Positions 16,865 through 26,105 of a stretch of 64,000 nucleotides of DNA are shown here, in pieces. Positions within the stretch are counted from its first letter, which is position 1, and every line of letters starts with the position of its first letter. Source of the stretch: Chryseobacterium sp. StRB126 (GTDB taxonomy: Bacteria; Bacteroidota; Bacteroidia; Flavobacteriales; Weeksellaceae); NCBI RefSeq assembly GCF_000829375.1, contig NZ_AP014624.1, positions 4,588,001 through 4,652,000 on the forward strand. Reading direction: 5' to 3'. The notes beneath the pieces were generated by a model. It made no database searches and had not been told where the DNA came from. It saw nothing but the letters and a program-made list of their open reading frames with translations. A program made the translations under genes and the position numbers.

Positions 16865-18508
16865 ATGAAAACTGTATTAAAGCTGATCTTTATTTTCACA
16901 TTTTATTTTTATCAGGCACAAACCCCAAATATTGTCACTCCTGAGAAAATTGAAAATCTGATTCAGAAGAAATATTCCGGAAAAATTATATTTCTAGACC
17001 AAACGATCAGTCTTGAAAATTTAAAAGAATCCCATATCCTCTCCTCCACTACTCTGCAGGAAGATAAAAACCTTGGTATTCAAGCTTTCTTTGATAATTC
17101 TCTTGTAAATTATCTGCACCAGCTTGAGCCAGCCCTCACAGCTGATGAATTACTTAAAAAAGGAAATTATCAGTTCTCATTTTACGTGGACGGAAAAATG
17201 ATTTACAAAGAAAACCTGAATACGGGAGCAGGTACTACAGAAAGTAAGAAACTAAAAACGACTTTCAGAATTCCTCTCATCAGCAACAACAATGAGGATT
17301 CATGGGGAAGATATTTATGGATGCGTTTTTACTTAATCCATGACGGCATTGATGCTTTGACAAGCGGAAATCATATTCTAAAAATTGAAATCCGTCCTTA
17401 CCTGAGAACAACAACAACAATACAGACAGGATCTATTATTGCAGAAGGAGAAGTAAATATCAATGTTCCACAAAAGAATATTTCAGAGCAAGAGACCGCT
17501 GTGCAGCCTATCCAAACTAACAGTGGATGGAAGATTTCCAAAGAAAAACTCAACGGTGAAATCATTCGAAATTTAAACAAAAAAATAGCTGAAGAAAGGT
17601 TCAAAAATATCACTGGTATTGTGGTCATAAAAAATGGAAAGCTCTTATTAGAAGAATATTTTAATCATTCAGGAAGAGATTCTTTACAGGATACAAGATC
17701 CGTAGGTAAATCTTTTTCTTCAGCTTTGATGGGAATTGCCATAAAAGAAAACCATATAAAAGACGAGGATCAAAATTTAAAAACATTTTATGCCATAGAA
17801 CAATTTAAAAACTATTCTCCTAAAAAAGACAGTGTCACGATCAAAAGTTTATTAACGATGAGTTCCGGTTTTGATGGGAATGATGAGGATAGTGAATCTC
17901 CCGGTAATGAAGAAAACATGTATCCTACTGAAGATTGGGTAAAATTTGCACTCGATGTACCTATGACAGACAATACAATTGGAAAAAAGTGGAATTACTT
18001 TACTGCCGGTGTTGTCATAACCGGAGATATTTTAGATAAGACTGTACCAAAAGGATTGGAAAATTATGCTGATAAAAAATTATTCCAGCCCCTCGGAATC
18101 ACTCATTACAAATGGCAATTTACTCCTCAAAATAAGCCTTCCTTAGCCGGAGGATTAAGGATGAGAGCCTTAGATTTCGCAAAATTTGGCCAACTTTACA
18201 AAAATAATGGAGTGTGGAATGGAAAAACAGTGTTAGATAAAATCTGGATTCAAAAAACGTTCACTAATTATTTCTCCGGCTCCTTAGATTTTGAAGGCTA
18301 TGGATATTTATTCTGGAGAAAAGTGTATAAAGTAGGAAATCAAAGTTTTGAAGCTTATCAGTCCAGTGGAAATGGCGGCAATAAAATTATTATATTCACC
18401 CATATTCCTGTAGTAATAGTAATTACTGCAACCGCTTACAATAAGCCATATGGCCATTCACAAGCAGACAAGATAGTAGAGCAATATCTTCTGCCTGCTA
18501 TTAAATAA
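16865..18508 (+). CDS. exported beta-lactamase-family serine hydrolase
   Basis: 547 residues from the ATG at 16865. Signal peptide (KTVLKLIFIFTFYFYQAQ), an N-terminal domain of about 200 residues rich in beta strands and without recognised family, then a beta-lactamase/esterase C-like domain. The catalytic SxxK is S-V-G-K in TRSVGKSFSSALMG; a Tyr motif is at WNYFTAGVV and the C-terminal strand is SSGNGGNKIIIF. Such enzymes are peptidases, esterases or amide hydrolases; true beta-lactamase activity is not implied. Own promoter, directly after the AraC gene. Confidence 0.85.
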   Translation: MKTVLKLIFIFTFYFYQAQTPNIVTPEKIENLIQKKYSGKIIFLDQTISLENLKESHILSSTTLQEDKNLGIQAFFDNSLVNYLHQLEPALTADELLKKGNYQFSFYVDGKMIYKENLNTGAGTTESKKLKTTFRIPLISNNNEDSWGRYLWMRFYLIHDGIDALTSGNHILKIEIRPYLRTTTTIQTGSIIAEGEVNINVPQKNISEQETAVQPIQTNSGWKISKEKLNGEIIRNLNKKIAEERFKNITGIVVIKNGKLLLEEYFNHSGRDSLQDTRSVGKSFSSALMGIAIKENHIKDEDQNLKTFYAIEQFKNYSPKKDSVTIKSLLTMSSGFDGNDEDSESPGNEENMYPTEDWVKFALDVPMTDNTIGKKWNYFTAGVVITGDILDKTVPKGLENYADKKLFQPLGITHYKWQFTPQNKPSLAGGLRMRALDFAKFGQLYKNNGVWNGKTVLDKIWIQKTFTNYFSGSLDFEGYGYLFWRKVYKVGNQSFEAYQSSGNGGNKIIIFTHIPVVIVITATAYNKPYGHSQADKIVEQYLLPAIK

Positions 18509-18618
18509 GTAAGGAGGATAAAAAATTATTCTTTAGAAAAGGCTATAAACTGATTAAAGGCTGATCTAAAACAAAAGTGTAGTTTATCTCAAAGGTATCC
18601 GGATTTTATGATCATTCA

Positions 18619-18651
18619 CGATTTGGATACATCATTGCCCGATTTGGATAC
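18619..18651 (+). promoter_or_regulatory. direct-repeat operator (CGATTTGGATAC x2, 21-bp spacing)
   Basis: CGATTTGGATAC occurs at 18619-18630 and 18640-18651, on the same face of the helix. A reverse partial copy (GTATCC) lies near 18595. The second copy ends 21 bp before a near-consensus -7 box (CATCTTTG, 18673-18680), an activator-type position. The nearby AraC gene at 19696 is the obvious candidate binder. Confidence 0.6.
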
Positions 18652-18712
18652 TTTTTCATTTCCTTAACAACCCATCTTTGTACCATCATTCAAACAAAAA
18701 ATTATTAAAAAA

Positions 18713-19552
18713 ATGGAAACAAAAAAAGTATGGTTTGTGACAGGAGCTTCAAAAGGTTTAGGATTCGAATTAGTTAAAAAATTATTATCCGAAGGGTTCA
18801 GGGTAGCTGCAACAAGCCGTACTGTTGAATCTCTAATTTCTTCCTTTGGAAAATCCTCCGAAAACTTCCTGCCGCTCAGCGTCAACATTAAAGACAATAA
18901 TGACATAAAATCTGTTATTTCAAAAACGGTAGAGTATTTTGGACAAATTGATGTGATTGTCAACAATGCCGGCTATGGACAAATCGGAACTTTGGAAGAG
19001 CTTACAGATGAAGAAGCCAGAGAAAATTATGCCGTGAATGTTTTCGGAACATTAAATGTGATCAGAAATGTTCTTCCCTATCTCCGTGAACAAAAATCAG
19101 GAAACATCTTCAATATATCTTCTGTTGGTGGATATTCAGCAAATTTTCCGGGATGGGGTATTTACTGTTCAACAAAATTTGCGGTTGCTGGATTTACAGA
19201 AGCTTTGGCTGAAGAAGTAAAAGACTTTGGAATTCATGCCACCGTTGTTTATCCGGGTTATTTCCGTACAGACTTTTTAACAAAAGATTCCGTGAAGACT
19301 CCGGCAAACCCTATTCAGGCTTATGAAGCAGCCAGACTTTCCGAGCAGGCCCATCTTCATGAAATCAATGGTAATCAGCCTAATGATCCGGAAAAAGCGG
19401 CAGACGTGCTGATCCAGATCAGTAAAGAGAAAAATCCGCCAGTACATTTATTATTGGGAGTTGGGACAAGAGAATTTTTGAATCAAAAAATTGATATTTT
19501 AACGAAAGATGCCGAAAAATGGGAAAAACTGACCGTTTCAACCGCAATCTGA
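18713..19552 (+). CDS. short-chain dehydrogenase/reductase
   Basis: 279 residues, classical SDR. NAD(P)-binding TGASKGLG (about 10-17), NNAGYG (about 85-90), Ser in NISSVGG and YCSTK as the catalytic YxxxK (about 155-159). Reduces or oxidises a small carbonyl/hydroxy compound; the substrate is unknown. Preceded by direct-repeat operators and followed by an AraC regulator on the same strand, a frequent SDR/regulator pairing. Confidence 0.92.
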   Translation: METKKVWFVTGASKGLGFELVKKLLSEGFRVAATSRTVESLISSFGKSSENFLPLSVNIKDNNDIKSVISKTVEYFGQIDVIVNNAGYGQIGTLEELTDEEARENYAVNVFGTLNVIRNVLPYLREQKSGNIFNISSVGGYSANFPGWGIYCSTKFAVAGFTEALAEEVKDFGIHATVVYPGYFRTDFLTKDSVKTPANPIQAYEAARLSEQAHLHEINGNQPNDPEKAADVLIQISKEKNPPVHLLLGVGTREFLNQKIDILTKDAEKWEKLTVSTAI

Positions 19553-19571
19553 TTTTATAATGATCACTCAC

Positions 19572-19642
19572 TAGCCTTCGGCTCTACTCAGACATCTCAC
19601 AAACAGCTTTAGAGAAATCAGTCTAAGCAGAGTCGAAGTTTT
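19572..19642. repeat. imperfect inverted repeat between the SDR and AraC genes
   Basis: An arm near 19576-19593 (CTTCGGCTCTACTCAGAC) pairs with one near 19622-19639 (GTCTAAGCAGAGTCGAAG) with three mismatches, then TTTTTT. May act as the SDR terminator; the sequence resembles dispersed repeats common in this genus. Confidence 0.5.
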
Positions 19643-19695
19643 TTCGAAACAATACAGTATACCATTTTATCCAAAAAACAACTAACTTAGCTTGT

Positions 19696-20610
19696 ATGAA
19701 ACAGTTCCTTCGTTTTAACTCCATCTCAGATTTTCATATTTTCTGCAATCTTCCAAAGCCTGAGCATTCGCTGGTAAGTCTCATAGATTACAGTAAAGTA
19801 CATTATACGGTAGATGAAGATGAATTAAGATGGATTCAGGATTTCTATTCGATTGGTTTGAAAAAAAATGTCAATCCGAGATTTAACTATGGACAGGAAC
19901 CATATGATTTTGATTCAGGAGTGCTATGTTTTGTATCTCCACAGCAGGTTTTAAGACTGGAAATAAAACAGAATGTTGAAGTAGAACCTACCGGTTTTTT
20001 ATTACTTATTCACCCTGATTTTTTGTGGAATACTTCATTAACGAGAAAAATAAAATCTTGCGATTTCTTCAGCTATCAGGTAAAAGAAGCACTTTTTCTT
20101 TCTGACAGAGAGGAAACAATTATTGTGGATATCTTTAAAAATATTGAACGCGAATATCAGTCGAACATTGATAAATTCACTCAGGAACTTATTGTTGCAC
20201 AGATTGAGATATTGCTGATTTACTCCGAGCGTTTCTATGAACGTCAGTTTTTAACCCGAAAAAAATCGAGCCATGAATTACTTCATAAGTTTGAAGAAAT
20301 TCTTTCCAAGTATTTTAAAAACGGAAATCTTCTGGAAAATAGAATTCCATCTGTAAAAACCATTGCTGAACAAATGAATATTTCCCCCAATTATCTTGGG
20401 ACATTACTACGCATTCATACACAACAAAATACGCAACAGCATATTCAGAATAAAATCATTGACCTGGCTAAGGAACGTTTGAGTACCACAAGTTTATCTG
20501 TAAGCGAAATTGCTTATGAACTGGGATTTGAACACCCACAGTCTTTCAGTAAACTCTTCAAACAAAAGACAATGCAATCGCCTGGAGAATTTAGAAAATT
20601 GTTTAATTAA
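19696..20610 (+). CDS. AraC-family transcriptional regulator
   Basis: 304 residues. Long N-terminal sensor region without clear cupin histidines, then two C-terminal HTHs: SVKTIAEQMNISPNYLGTLLRIHTQQNTQQHI and LSVSEIAYELGFEHPQSFSKLFKQKTMQSPGEFRKLF. Domain order and length are typical of Bacteroidota AraC regulators next to SDR enzymes. Likely controls the upstream SDR through the 21-bp direct repeats; this is inference from position. Confidence 0.88.
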   Translation: MKQFLRFNSISDFHIFCNLPKPEHSLVSLIDYSKVHYTVDEDELRWIQDFYSIGLKKNVNPRFNYGQEPYDFDSGVLCFVSPQQVLRLEIKQNVEVEPTGFLLLIHPDFLWNTSLTRKIKSCDFFSYQVKEALFLSDREETIIVDIFKNIEREYQSNIDKFTQELIVAQIEILLIYSERFYERQFLTRKKSSHELLHKFEEILSKYFKNGNLLENRIPSVKTIAEQMNISPNYLGTLLRIHTQQNTQQHIQNKIIDLAKERLSTTSLSVSEIAYELGFEHPQSFSKLFKQKTMQSPGEFRKLFN

Positions 20611-20678
20611 ATACCTCTTATCTTACCGGATAATAGATAAATAGTATATTCTTGGGAATAATAATAGAAAAATAGAAT

Positions 20679-21221
20679 TTACTCGTCTTTCTTCGAAGGA
20701 ACCAGAAAAACGTCAATAAGACCTTCAGGAAGCTGCATTTTGATTGTTCTTTCTTCTCTGTCAACGTCAAGAATCCAGTCTTTGATCATAGGAATAACTA
20801 CTTCTTTTCCATCCAAATTGGTGATGAAATACACCTGTGCCGTCTGATCGTTTACGGATCTGATCACTCCACAGTTGTTGTCATTTTCATCAAAAATTTC
20901 AAATCCGATGATTTCGTGGTAATAGAATTGCTTACCTGTAAGTTTTGGAAGAGAAGCCAGCGGAAGGTAAACACTTTTACCTAAAGCCTGGTCTACCATT
21001 GCTTCAGAAGAGTTTTTGAATGCAAGGTTCAGAGCATCAAATTTGCTCCATGATGATTTTTCAATAAAAAAAGGAACCAATAATCCGTTGATTTCAACGA
21101 ATATTGATTCCAATTTATTGTAAAGCTCGGGTTGGTCGGTATCCAATTTAAGAATAACGTTACCCGCAAGTCCGTGTCTGCGTGTGATTTTCCCCAACAA
21201 ATAGCAATCTTCTTTACGCAT
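20679..21221 (-). CDS. rimM: ribosome maturation factor RimM
   Basis: 180 residues. Binds S19 and assists maturation of the 30S head. The start MRKEDCYLLGKITRRHGLAGNVILKLDTD is the RimM N-terminal domain, and the C-terminal half (GFEIFDENDNNCGVIRSVNDQTAQVYFITNLDGKEVVIPMIKDWI) is the PRC-barrel. It lies 14 bp downstream of rpsP, the conserved gene pair. Confidence 0.95.
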   Translation of the reverse strand: MRKEDCYLLGKITRRHGLAGNVILKLDTDQPELYNKLESIFVEINGLLVPFFIEKSSWSKFDALNLAFKNSSEAMVDQALGKSVYLPLASLPKLTGKQFYYHEIIGFEIFDENDNNCGVIRSVNDQTAQVYFITNLDGKEVVIPMIKDWILDVDREERTIKMQLPEGLIDVFLVPSKKDE

Positions 21222-21235
21222 AACAGGAAATGTTC

Positions 21236-21790
21236 TTAAGCTTCAGTGTTTTCTTCAGTTTCAGCAGCAGCTTCTCCTTCTGTAGCAACTTCTTCAGCAG
21301 GTGCATTTGCAGCTTCTTCAGCAGCTTTAGCATCAGCATCAGCTTGTGCAGCAGCAGCAACTCTAGCTTCGTTTACTTTTACTTCAGCATCTAAAGCCGC
21401 TTTCTTAGCATCAGCTTTAGCAGTAGCTAAACCGTCAACTTTACCTTGTACTTTAGATTCTTTAGCATCTACCCAAGCGCTAAATCTTTTTTCAGCTTCA
21501 GCTTCATCAAAAGCACCTTTAGCAACACCACCTTGTAAGTGTTTTTTGTAAAGAGCACCTTTGTAAGATAAAATAGCTCTAGCAGTATCAGTAGGCTGAG
21601 CACCGTTGTTTAACCACTGTACAGCAGAATCAACGTTCAACTCGATAGTTGCTGGGTTAGTAATTGGGTTGTAAGTTCCTAGTTTTTCGATGAATCTACC
21701 ATCTCTTCTAGCTCTAGAATCTGCAACCACGATATGGAAGAAAGGTTTTCCTTTTTTACCGTGTCTTTGTAATCTGATTTTTACTGACAT
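21236..21790 (-). CDS. rpsP: 30S ribosomal protein S16 with long Ala/Glu-rich extension
   Basis: 184 residues. The first 80 or so (MSVKIRLQRHGKKGKPFFHIVVADSRARRDGRFIEKLGTYNP) are canonical S16. The remainder is about 100 residues of Ala/Asp/Glu/Lys-rich low complexity ending in an acidic AAEEAANAPAEEVATEGEAAAETEENTEA-like tail. Typical S16 is 80-90 residues. First gene of the rpsP-rimM operon; -7 box at 21839-21846. Confidence 0.96.
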   Translation of the reverse strand: MSVKIRLQRHGKKGKPFFHIVVADSRARRDGRFIEKLGTYNPITNPATIELNVDSAVQWLNNGAQPTDTARAILSYKGALYKKHLQGGVAKGAFDEAEAEKRFSAWVDAKESKVQGKVDGLATAKADAKKAALDAEVKVNEARVAAAAQADADAKAAEEAANAPAEEVATEGEAAAETEENTEA

Positions 21791-21838
21791 AATGTTTGAA
21801 TTTTACGGGAACTCGTCCCAGTTAAATATTTAAGAGTG

Positions 21839-21846
21839 CAAAGATA
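21839..21846 (-). promoter_or_regulatory. -7 promoter box of rpsP-rimM
   Basis: TATCTTTG on the reverse strand, exact match, 48 nt upstream of the rpsP start. Confidence 0.6.
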
Positions 21847-21897
21847 GTAAAAAAGTTTGAAGTAAAAAGCTCCAAATAAAAAGTTTTGTAAAATTCA

Positions 21898-21985
21898 ATT
21901 ATTTTCTCAGGAGCCTGGAACCTGCTTTCGCTACTCGCTTTTTTCTTTTGCAAAGAAAAAGAGCTCAAACAGACCGCTCAATCAG
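21898..21985. repeat. dispersed-repeat-like sequence downstream of the nitroreductase gene
   Basis: GGAGCCTGGAACCTGC..., then a TTTTCTTTTGCAAAGAAAAA palindrome, then GAGCTCAAACAGACCGCTCAATCAGGGC. It has the look of a Chryseobacterium intergenic repeat and abuts the 3' end of the nitroreductase gene. Recognition is from memory of similar repeats, not a search. Confidence 0.4.
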
Positions 21986-21990
21986 GGCTA

Positions 21991-22503
21991 TTAATTCAGG
22001 TTCCCCATATAGAAAAGCCCAAGACATTTCTGATTCTCCTCTATCGTCAAAGACTCTTTCAAATGATCTACAATTTTAGGAGAACTCCAGTAGCAACCCA
22101 TATTGTTTGCTGTGCAGCTTAGATACATATTTTGTACAGCCATTGAAGTAGCCGCAATTTCTTCCCATTCCGGAACCATTCCACTGAAATTCACAACAAT
22201 AGACACTACCACATTGGCTTTATTGATTTTAAACCCTATGTCATTATATTTTTTCTCCAGGAATAATTGTTCAGGCTGAGTCGCTTTATAAATAGCCTGC
22301 ATTTCTGAAGCTAATTTTGCTTTTTCTTCACCTTTGAATATCTTGAAACGCCAAGGTTTTGTACGCTTATGATTGGGAGCCAAAGTCGCGGAATGTAAAA
22401 TTTCATCAATAATGTCCTGAGAAATTTCTGCATCAGTATAGTCCTTCGGGAAAATACTTCTTCTTTGTTCTATGATTTCTTTTAAAATTTCTGCTTTATT
22501 CAT
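21991..22503 (-). CDS. nitroreductase-family protein, short at the C-terminus
   Basis: 170 residues. FMN-dependent NAD(P)H oxidoreductase fold: RRSIFPKDYTDAEIS at the start, LAPNHKRTKPWRF as the FMN-contacting segment and MAVQNMYLSCTANNMGCYWSSP as the helix after the dimer interface. It stops at FYMGNLN, whereas relatives usually run another 15-20 residues with a final charged segment. The stop lies next to a repeat-like sequence, so the end may have been replaced. Substrate unknown. Confidence 0.8.
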   Translation of the reverse strand: MNKAEILKEIIEQRRSIFPKDYTDAEISQDIIDEILHSATLAPNHKRTKPWRFKIFKGEEKAKLASEMQAIYKATQPEQLFLEKKYNDIGFKINKANVVVSIVVNFSGMVPEWEEIAATSMAVQNMYLSCTANNMGCYWSSPKIVDHLKESLTIEENQKCLGLFYMGNLN

Positions 22504-22722
22504 AGAGACAAAAATACAACATGTAAGTCGATTTTCCGGGAGAAAGAGATAAGATTTTGATCTGAAATTCGGGATACGAGATTTTGAAATGTGGGATTTG
22601 AATGTAAAGAAGTTGGTTTAACTATATTAAAGCTTAAAGTTTCAGGTTTGAGGTTGCCATGATACTTAATCTGTTCATCTTTTTTCAATAGCTGAACAGA
22701 ATTTATTATTGATGATAAAAGC

Positions 22723-23172
22723 CTATAGCACCTCCACTATTTTCTGATGAATTTTGTTCAATGTAAACTCCTCACCGGCTTTCATTCCCATCATTTTTTT
22801 AGCCATGGGGCTTTCAGAAGAAATAGCATAGAAACGATCTCCTTCAAAGAAAAATTCGCCTAATGATACTGAAATATAAAAACGGGCTTTATTGGTAATC
22901 ACTAAAGAACCCAACTGAACCCTATCTGTAGAGGTATTCAGAACCTTTCCCAGATTTCGTTTAAGATCATTTAAAGCACCAAGCTGTCGCTGCATCTGGT
23001 AGATTTCCTCCTGCATTTCTTCCCGCATGCTGTCATACTTTGGTGTCTTTTTGATTTCACGGCTGGCCTCCAGAGTAAATTCGATAAAGTTTTTAAGTTT
23101 CTCAATTTTTTCTGTAAGGGTATTTTTTACAAAGTCTCTGATATTACTTTTTTCAAATACAGTCTTCTCCAT
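22723..23172 (-). CDS. GreA/GreB C-terminal-domain protein
   Basis: 149 residues. An N-terminal helical, probably coiled-coil region (IRDFVKNTLTEKIEKLKNFIEFTLEASREI...QMQRQLGALNDLKRNL) precedes a FKBP-like GreA/B C-terminal domain (DRVQLGSLVITNKARFYISVSLGEF...YAISSESPMAKKMMGMKAGEEFTLN). GreA/B rescue backtracked polymerase; the domain without the canonical acidic hairpin is more like polymerase-secondary-channel regulators of the Rnk/Gfh type. Role inferred from the domain only. Confidence 0.75.
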   Translation of the reverse strand: MEKTVFEKSNIRDFVKNTLTEKIEKLKNFIEFTLEASREIKKTPKYDSMREEMQEEIYQMQRQLGALNDLKRNLGKVLNTSTDRVQLGSLVITNKARFYISVSLGEFFFEGDRFYAISSESPMAKKMMGMKAGEEFTLNKIHQKIVEVL

Positions 23173-23285
23173 ACAATCGTTTCTTTATATAAAGATAATA
23201 TTTTTAAATAATATTTACACTTTTACTCTCTTGCAAAAAACTCACCATCAACAAAATTTCAAATCAATTATTACGGTCATCAGTT

Positions 23286-23323
23286 ATAAAAAAGCCTTGT
23301 AAAATTTTCTACAAGGCTTTTCA
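23286..23323. terminator. terminator of the SRPBCC gene (bidirectional)
   Basis: AAAAGCCTTGTA and TACAAGGCTTTT arms around a nine-base AT loop; A and T runs on both sides. Confidence 0.75.
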
Positions 23324-23325
23324 TT

Positions 23326-23850
23326 TTATTTTTCTGATAATTTCTTCAGGTCATTCAGTCCCTGCCCGAACATTTTATCCATATTGCTGTCCATCATAGG
23401 CTTCATAATCTTCATCATGGTATTCAATTCATTATCAATCATCCAGGTCACTTTGGTTCCATTTCCATCAGGAGTTAATACAAGAGCACTCTTAGCATTT
23501 CCTTCAAAAGGTTTTATAAAATGAAGTTGAGTCCCCAGTTTCTCATTAGGTATTGTTTCCATAATAGATTGTTCCCCTTCACTGTCATCTCCTTTCCAGT
23601 GATAAGAATCTCCCATTTTATTTCCTTCTCCGGAATACGTAATCTTAATGTTCTTTATTTCTTTTGAAAAAGGATCCCACATATTATATCCTTTCAGAGA
23701 ACCTACATACTGCCATACCTTTTCTTTAGGTGCATTAATGACAACGGATTTTTCGTAGTGATAATCTTTACTGAAGGCCAACATGGCAATAACAGCATAT
23801 ACGATAACCAGCAAAATGATAATGCCGATAAATTTTAAGAGTGTTTTCAT
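23326..23850 (-). CDS. SRPBCC (START/polyketide-cyclase-like) protein with N-terminal membrane anchor
   Basis: 174 residues. One hydrophobic segment at residues 6-26, then a Bet v1-like fold: YHYEKSVVINAPKEKVWQYVGSLKGYNMWDPFSKE, GEGNKMGDSYHWKGDD, and GTKVTWMIDNELNT near the end. Family members bind hydrophobic ligands; specific role unknown. Single gene with its own terminator. Confidence 0.8.
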   Translation of the reverse strand: MKTLLKFIGIIILLVIVYAVIAMLAFSKDYHYEKSVVINAPKEKVWQYVGSLKGYNMWDPFSKEIKNIKITYSGEGNKMGDSYHWKGDDSEGEQSIMETIPNEKLGTQLHFIKPFEGNAKSALVLTPDGNGTKVTWMIDNELNTMMKIMKPMMDSNMDKMFGQGLNDLKKLSEK

Positions 23851-24062
23851 AGTCTATCTATTTAAGGTTATTTATTTCAAAATGAGTCTCTCATCTGTTT
23901 TCAAAATTAAATATTCTGACACCATCCCCTCTTTGCATAGGACAAGATTATTTAAAGATAAGGCATTTTTGTCATAACTTGACTTTCAGGCATTATTTTT
24001 GAGCATTTCAGCTAGGATTCCCCGATGAATCCTTACATTTACGTTTAACTAAAAATCGAAAA

Positions 24063-26081
24063 ATGAATATTTTAACAGAAAAATTTAACACACCATATCA
24101 CTCAGCACCGTTCGGTGACATTAAAAATGAAGATTACCTTCCTGCTTTCAAGGAATTAATTCAAAAATCTGAAGAAGAGATCAATGCTATTATTGATAAT
24201 CCTGAAGCACCTACTTTTGAAAATGTTATTGAGGCATTAGCTTATTCCGGTGAGCAGTTGGATGTGGTATCGAATATCTTTTTCAATTTAAATTCTGCAG
24301 AAACCAGTGATGAGATTCAACAAATTGCTCAGGAGGTTTCCCCGATTTTAACGGAATATTCTTCCAAAATATCTCAAAATGAAGCTCTTTTCAACAAAAT
24401 CAAAAAGGTTTATGATGAAAAGGAAAAATACAACCTCAATGAAGAGCAGCAAATGCTTTTGAATGAAACGTATAAAGGTTTCGTAAGAAGCGGTGCCTTA
24501 CTCAATGAGGAAGACAAAGAAAAATTAAAGAAGATCAGCATGGATCTTTCCATAAAGTCTCTACAGTTCGGACAAAATGTACTGGCCTCTACCAATGCCT
24601 ATTTCAAACATATTACAGAGAAAGAGCAATTAGCCGGAATTCCGGAAGCAATTATTGAGCAATTTGCAGAGGAAGCTAAAGAAAGAAATCTTGAAGGCTG
24701 GGTAGTAACTTTACAATATCCAAGCTATATTCCATTCATGACGTATGCTGAAAACCGCGAACTGAGAAAGGAACTGGCATTGGCTAACGGTAAAAAATCT
24801 TTTGACGGTGGAGAATATGATAACCAAAACCTCATCAAAGAACTTCTTCAGTTAAAACAACAGAAAGCAGAACTTTTAGGATATAAAGATTATGCAGATT
24901 ACGTGTTGGAAGAAAGAATGGCAAAATCACCGGCAAAGGTTGTTGACTTTTTAAACGAACTTTTAACGAAAGCTAAACCTTACGCAAATAAAGAGGTTGA
25001 TGAATTGAAATCTCTGGCAAAAGCTGATGGAATTGAAAATATGCAAAGCTATGACCACGCTTTTTATGCTGAAAAGCTTCGTAAACAGAAATTTGATCTT
25101 AATGACGAAGAACTAAAACCTTATTTCCCTTTAAACCAAGTACAGGATGCTGTTTTCGGGCTTTCTGGTAAATTATTCGGGTTAACATTTGAGGAAAAAA
25201 ATGACATCCCGAAATACCATGAAGATGTAAAGGTTTATGAAGTAAAAGAGAATGGAAATTACAAATCACTTCTATACGTTGACTATTTCCCAAGAAAAGG
25301 GAAAAGAGCCGGAGCATGGATGACCAGCTATAAAAACCAGTACAAGCAGAATGGTGAGAATTCACGTCCGCATATTTCTATTGTTTGTAACTTCAGCAAA
25401 CCAACAAAAGATACACCTAGCTTACTAACATTTCAGGAAGTAACGACACTATTCCACGAATTCGGACATGCCCTTCACGGAATGATGGCAGATACTCAAT
25501 ACCCTACTCTTTCAGGAACTTCTGTGAAATGGGATTTTGTAGAACTTCCGTCTCAATTCTTGGAAAACTTCTGTTATGAGCCTGAATTCCTGAAAACATT
25601 TGCAAAACATTATAAAACCGGAGAGGTTCTTCCTGACGAAAAAATCGAAAAAATCGAACAGTCTAAAAACTTCATGGAAGGTTACCAAACATTAAGACAA
25701 TTAGGTTTTGGATTATTAGACATGAACTACCATACAAAAGTTGCAGAGTTGGAAAACGAAAGTGTAAAAGAATTTGAAGATCAATACACCAAAGCTACTG
25801 CACTTTATCCTACCAATCCTGAAACAGCGATGAGTCCAAGTTTCTCTCATATTTTTCAGGGCGGATATTCTGCAGGATATTATTCTTACAAATGGGCAGA
25901 AGTATTGGATGCTGATGCGTTCCAGTATTTTAAAGAAAACGGAATTTTCAATCCGGAAATTGCTGCAAAATATAAAGTACTTCTTTCTTCAGGAGGAACA
26001 AAAGATCCTATGGAACTGTATAAAGCCTTCAGAGGAAGCGAGCCGAAGGTAGAAAGCTTATTGAAAAGAGCTTTTGGGTAG
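24063..26081 (+). CDS. M3-family zinc metallopeptidase (oligopeptidase A / Dcp type)
   Basis: 672 residues, no signal peptide, so cytoplasmic. Degrades short peptides. The gluzincin site HEFGHALHGM lies near residue 464 and the third zinc ligand is the Glu in WDFVELPSQ about 25 residues later; the substrate-binding GGYSAGYYSYKWAEVLDADAF is near the C-terminus. Full-length for the family. It heads a run of closely spaced genes (24 bp to the next) that ends with the tRNA-like pair. Confidence 0.93.
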   Translation: MNILTEKFNTPYHSAPFGDIKNEDYLPAFKELIQKSEEEINAIIDNPEAPTFENVIEALAYSGEQLDVVSNIFFNLNSAETSDEIQQIAQEVSPILTEYSSKISQNEALFNKIKKVYDEKEKYNLNEEQQMLLNETYKGFVRSGALLNEEDKEKLKKISMDLSIKSLQFGQNVLASTNAYFKHITEKEQLAGIPEAIIEQFAEEAKERNLEGWVVTLQYPSYIPFMTYAENRELRKELALANGKKSFDGGEYDNQNLIKELLQLKQQKAELLGYKDYADYVLEERMAKSPAKVVDFLNELLTKAKPYANKEVDELKSLAKADGIENMQSYDHAFYAEKLRKQKFDLNDEELKPYFPLNQVQDAVFGLSGKLFGLTFEEKNDIPKYHEDVKVYEVKENGNYKSLLYVDYFPRKGKRAGAWMTSYKNQYKQNGENSRPHISIVCNFSKPTKDTPSLLTFQEVTTLFHEFGHALHGMMADTQYPTLSGTSVKWDFVELPSQFLENFCYEPEFLKTFAKHYKTGEVLPDEKIEKIEQSKNFMEGYQTLRQLGFGLLDMNYHTKVAELENESVKEFEDQYTKATALYPTNPETAMSPSFSHIFQGGYSAGYYSYKWAEVLDADAFQYFKENGIFNPEIAAKYKVLLSSGGTKDPMELYKAFRGSEPKVESLLKRAFG

Positions 26082-26105
26082 TAAAAAATTAATACGAAGC
26101 ATTAT

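Noticed and set aside
21246..21551. 101-codon Ser/Ala-rich forward frame
   Set aside because: Antisense reading of the low-complexity S16 tail.
22500..22688. 62-codon reverse frame upstream of the nitroreductase
   Set aside because: No recognisable domain or promoter, and the composition resembles intergenic DNA.
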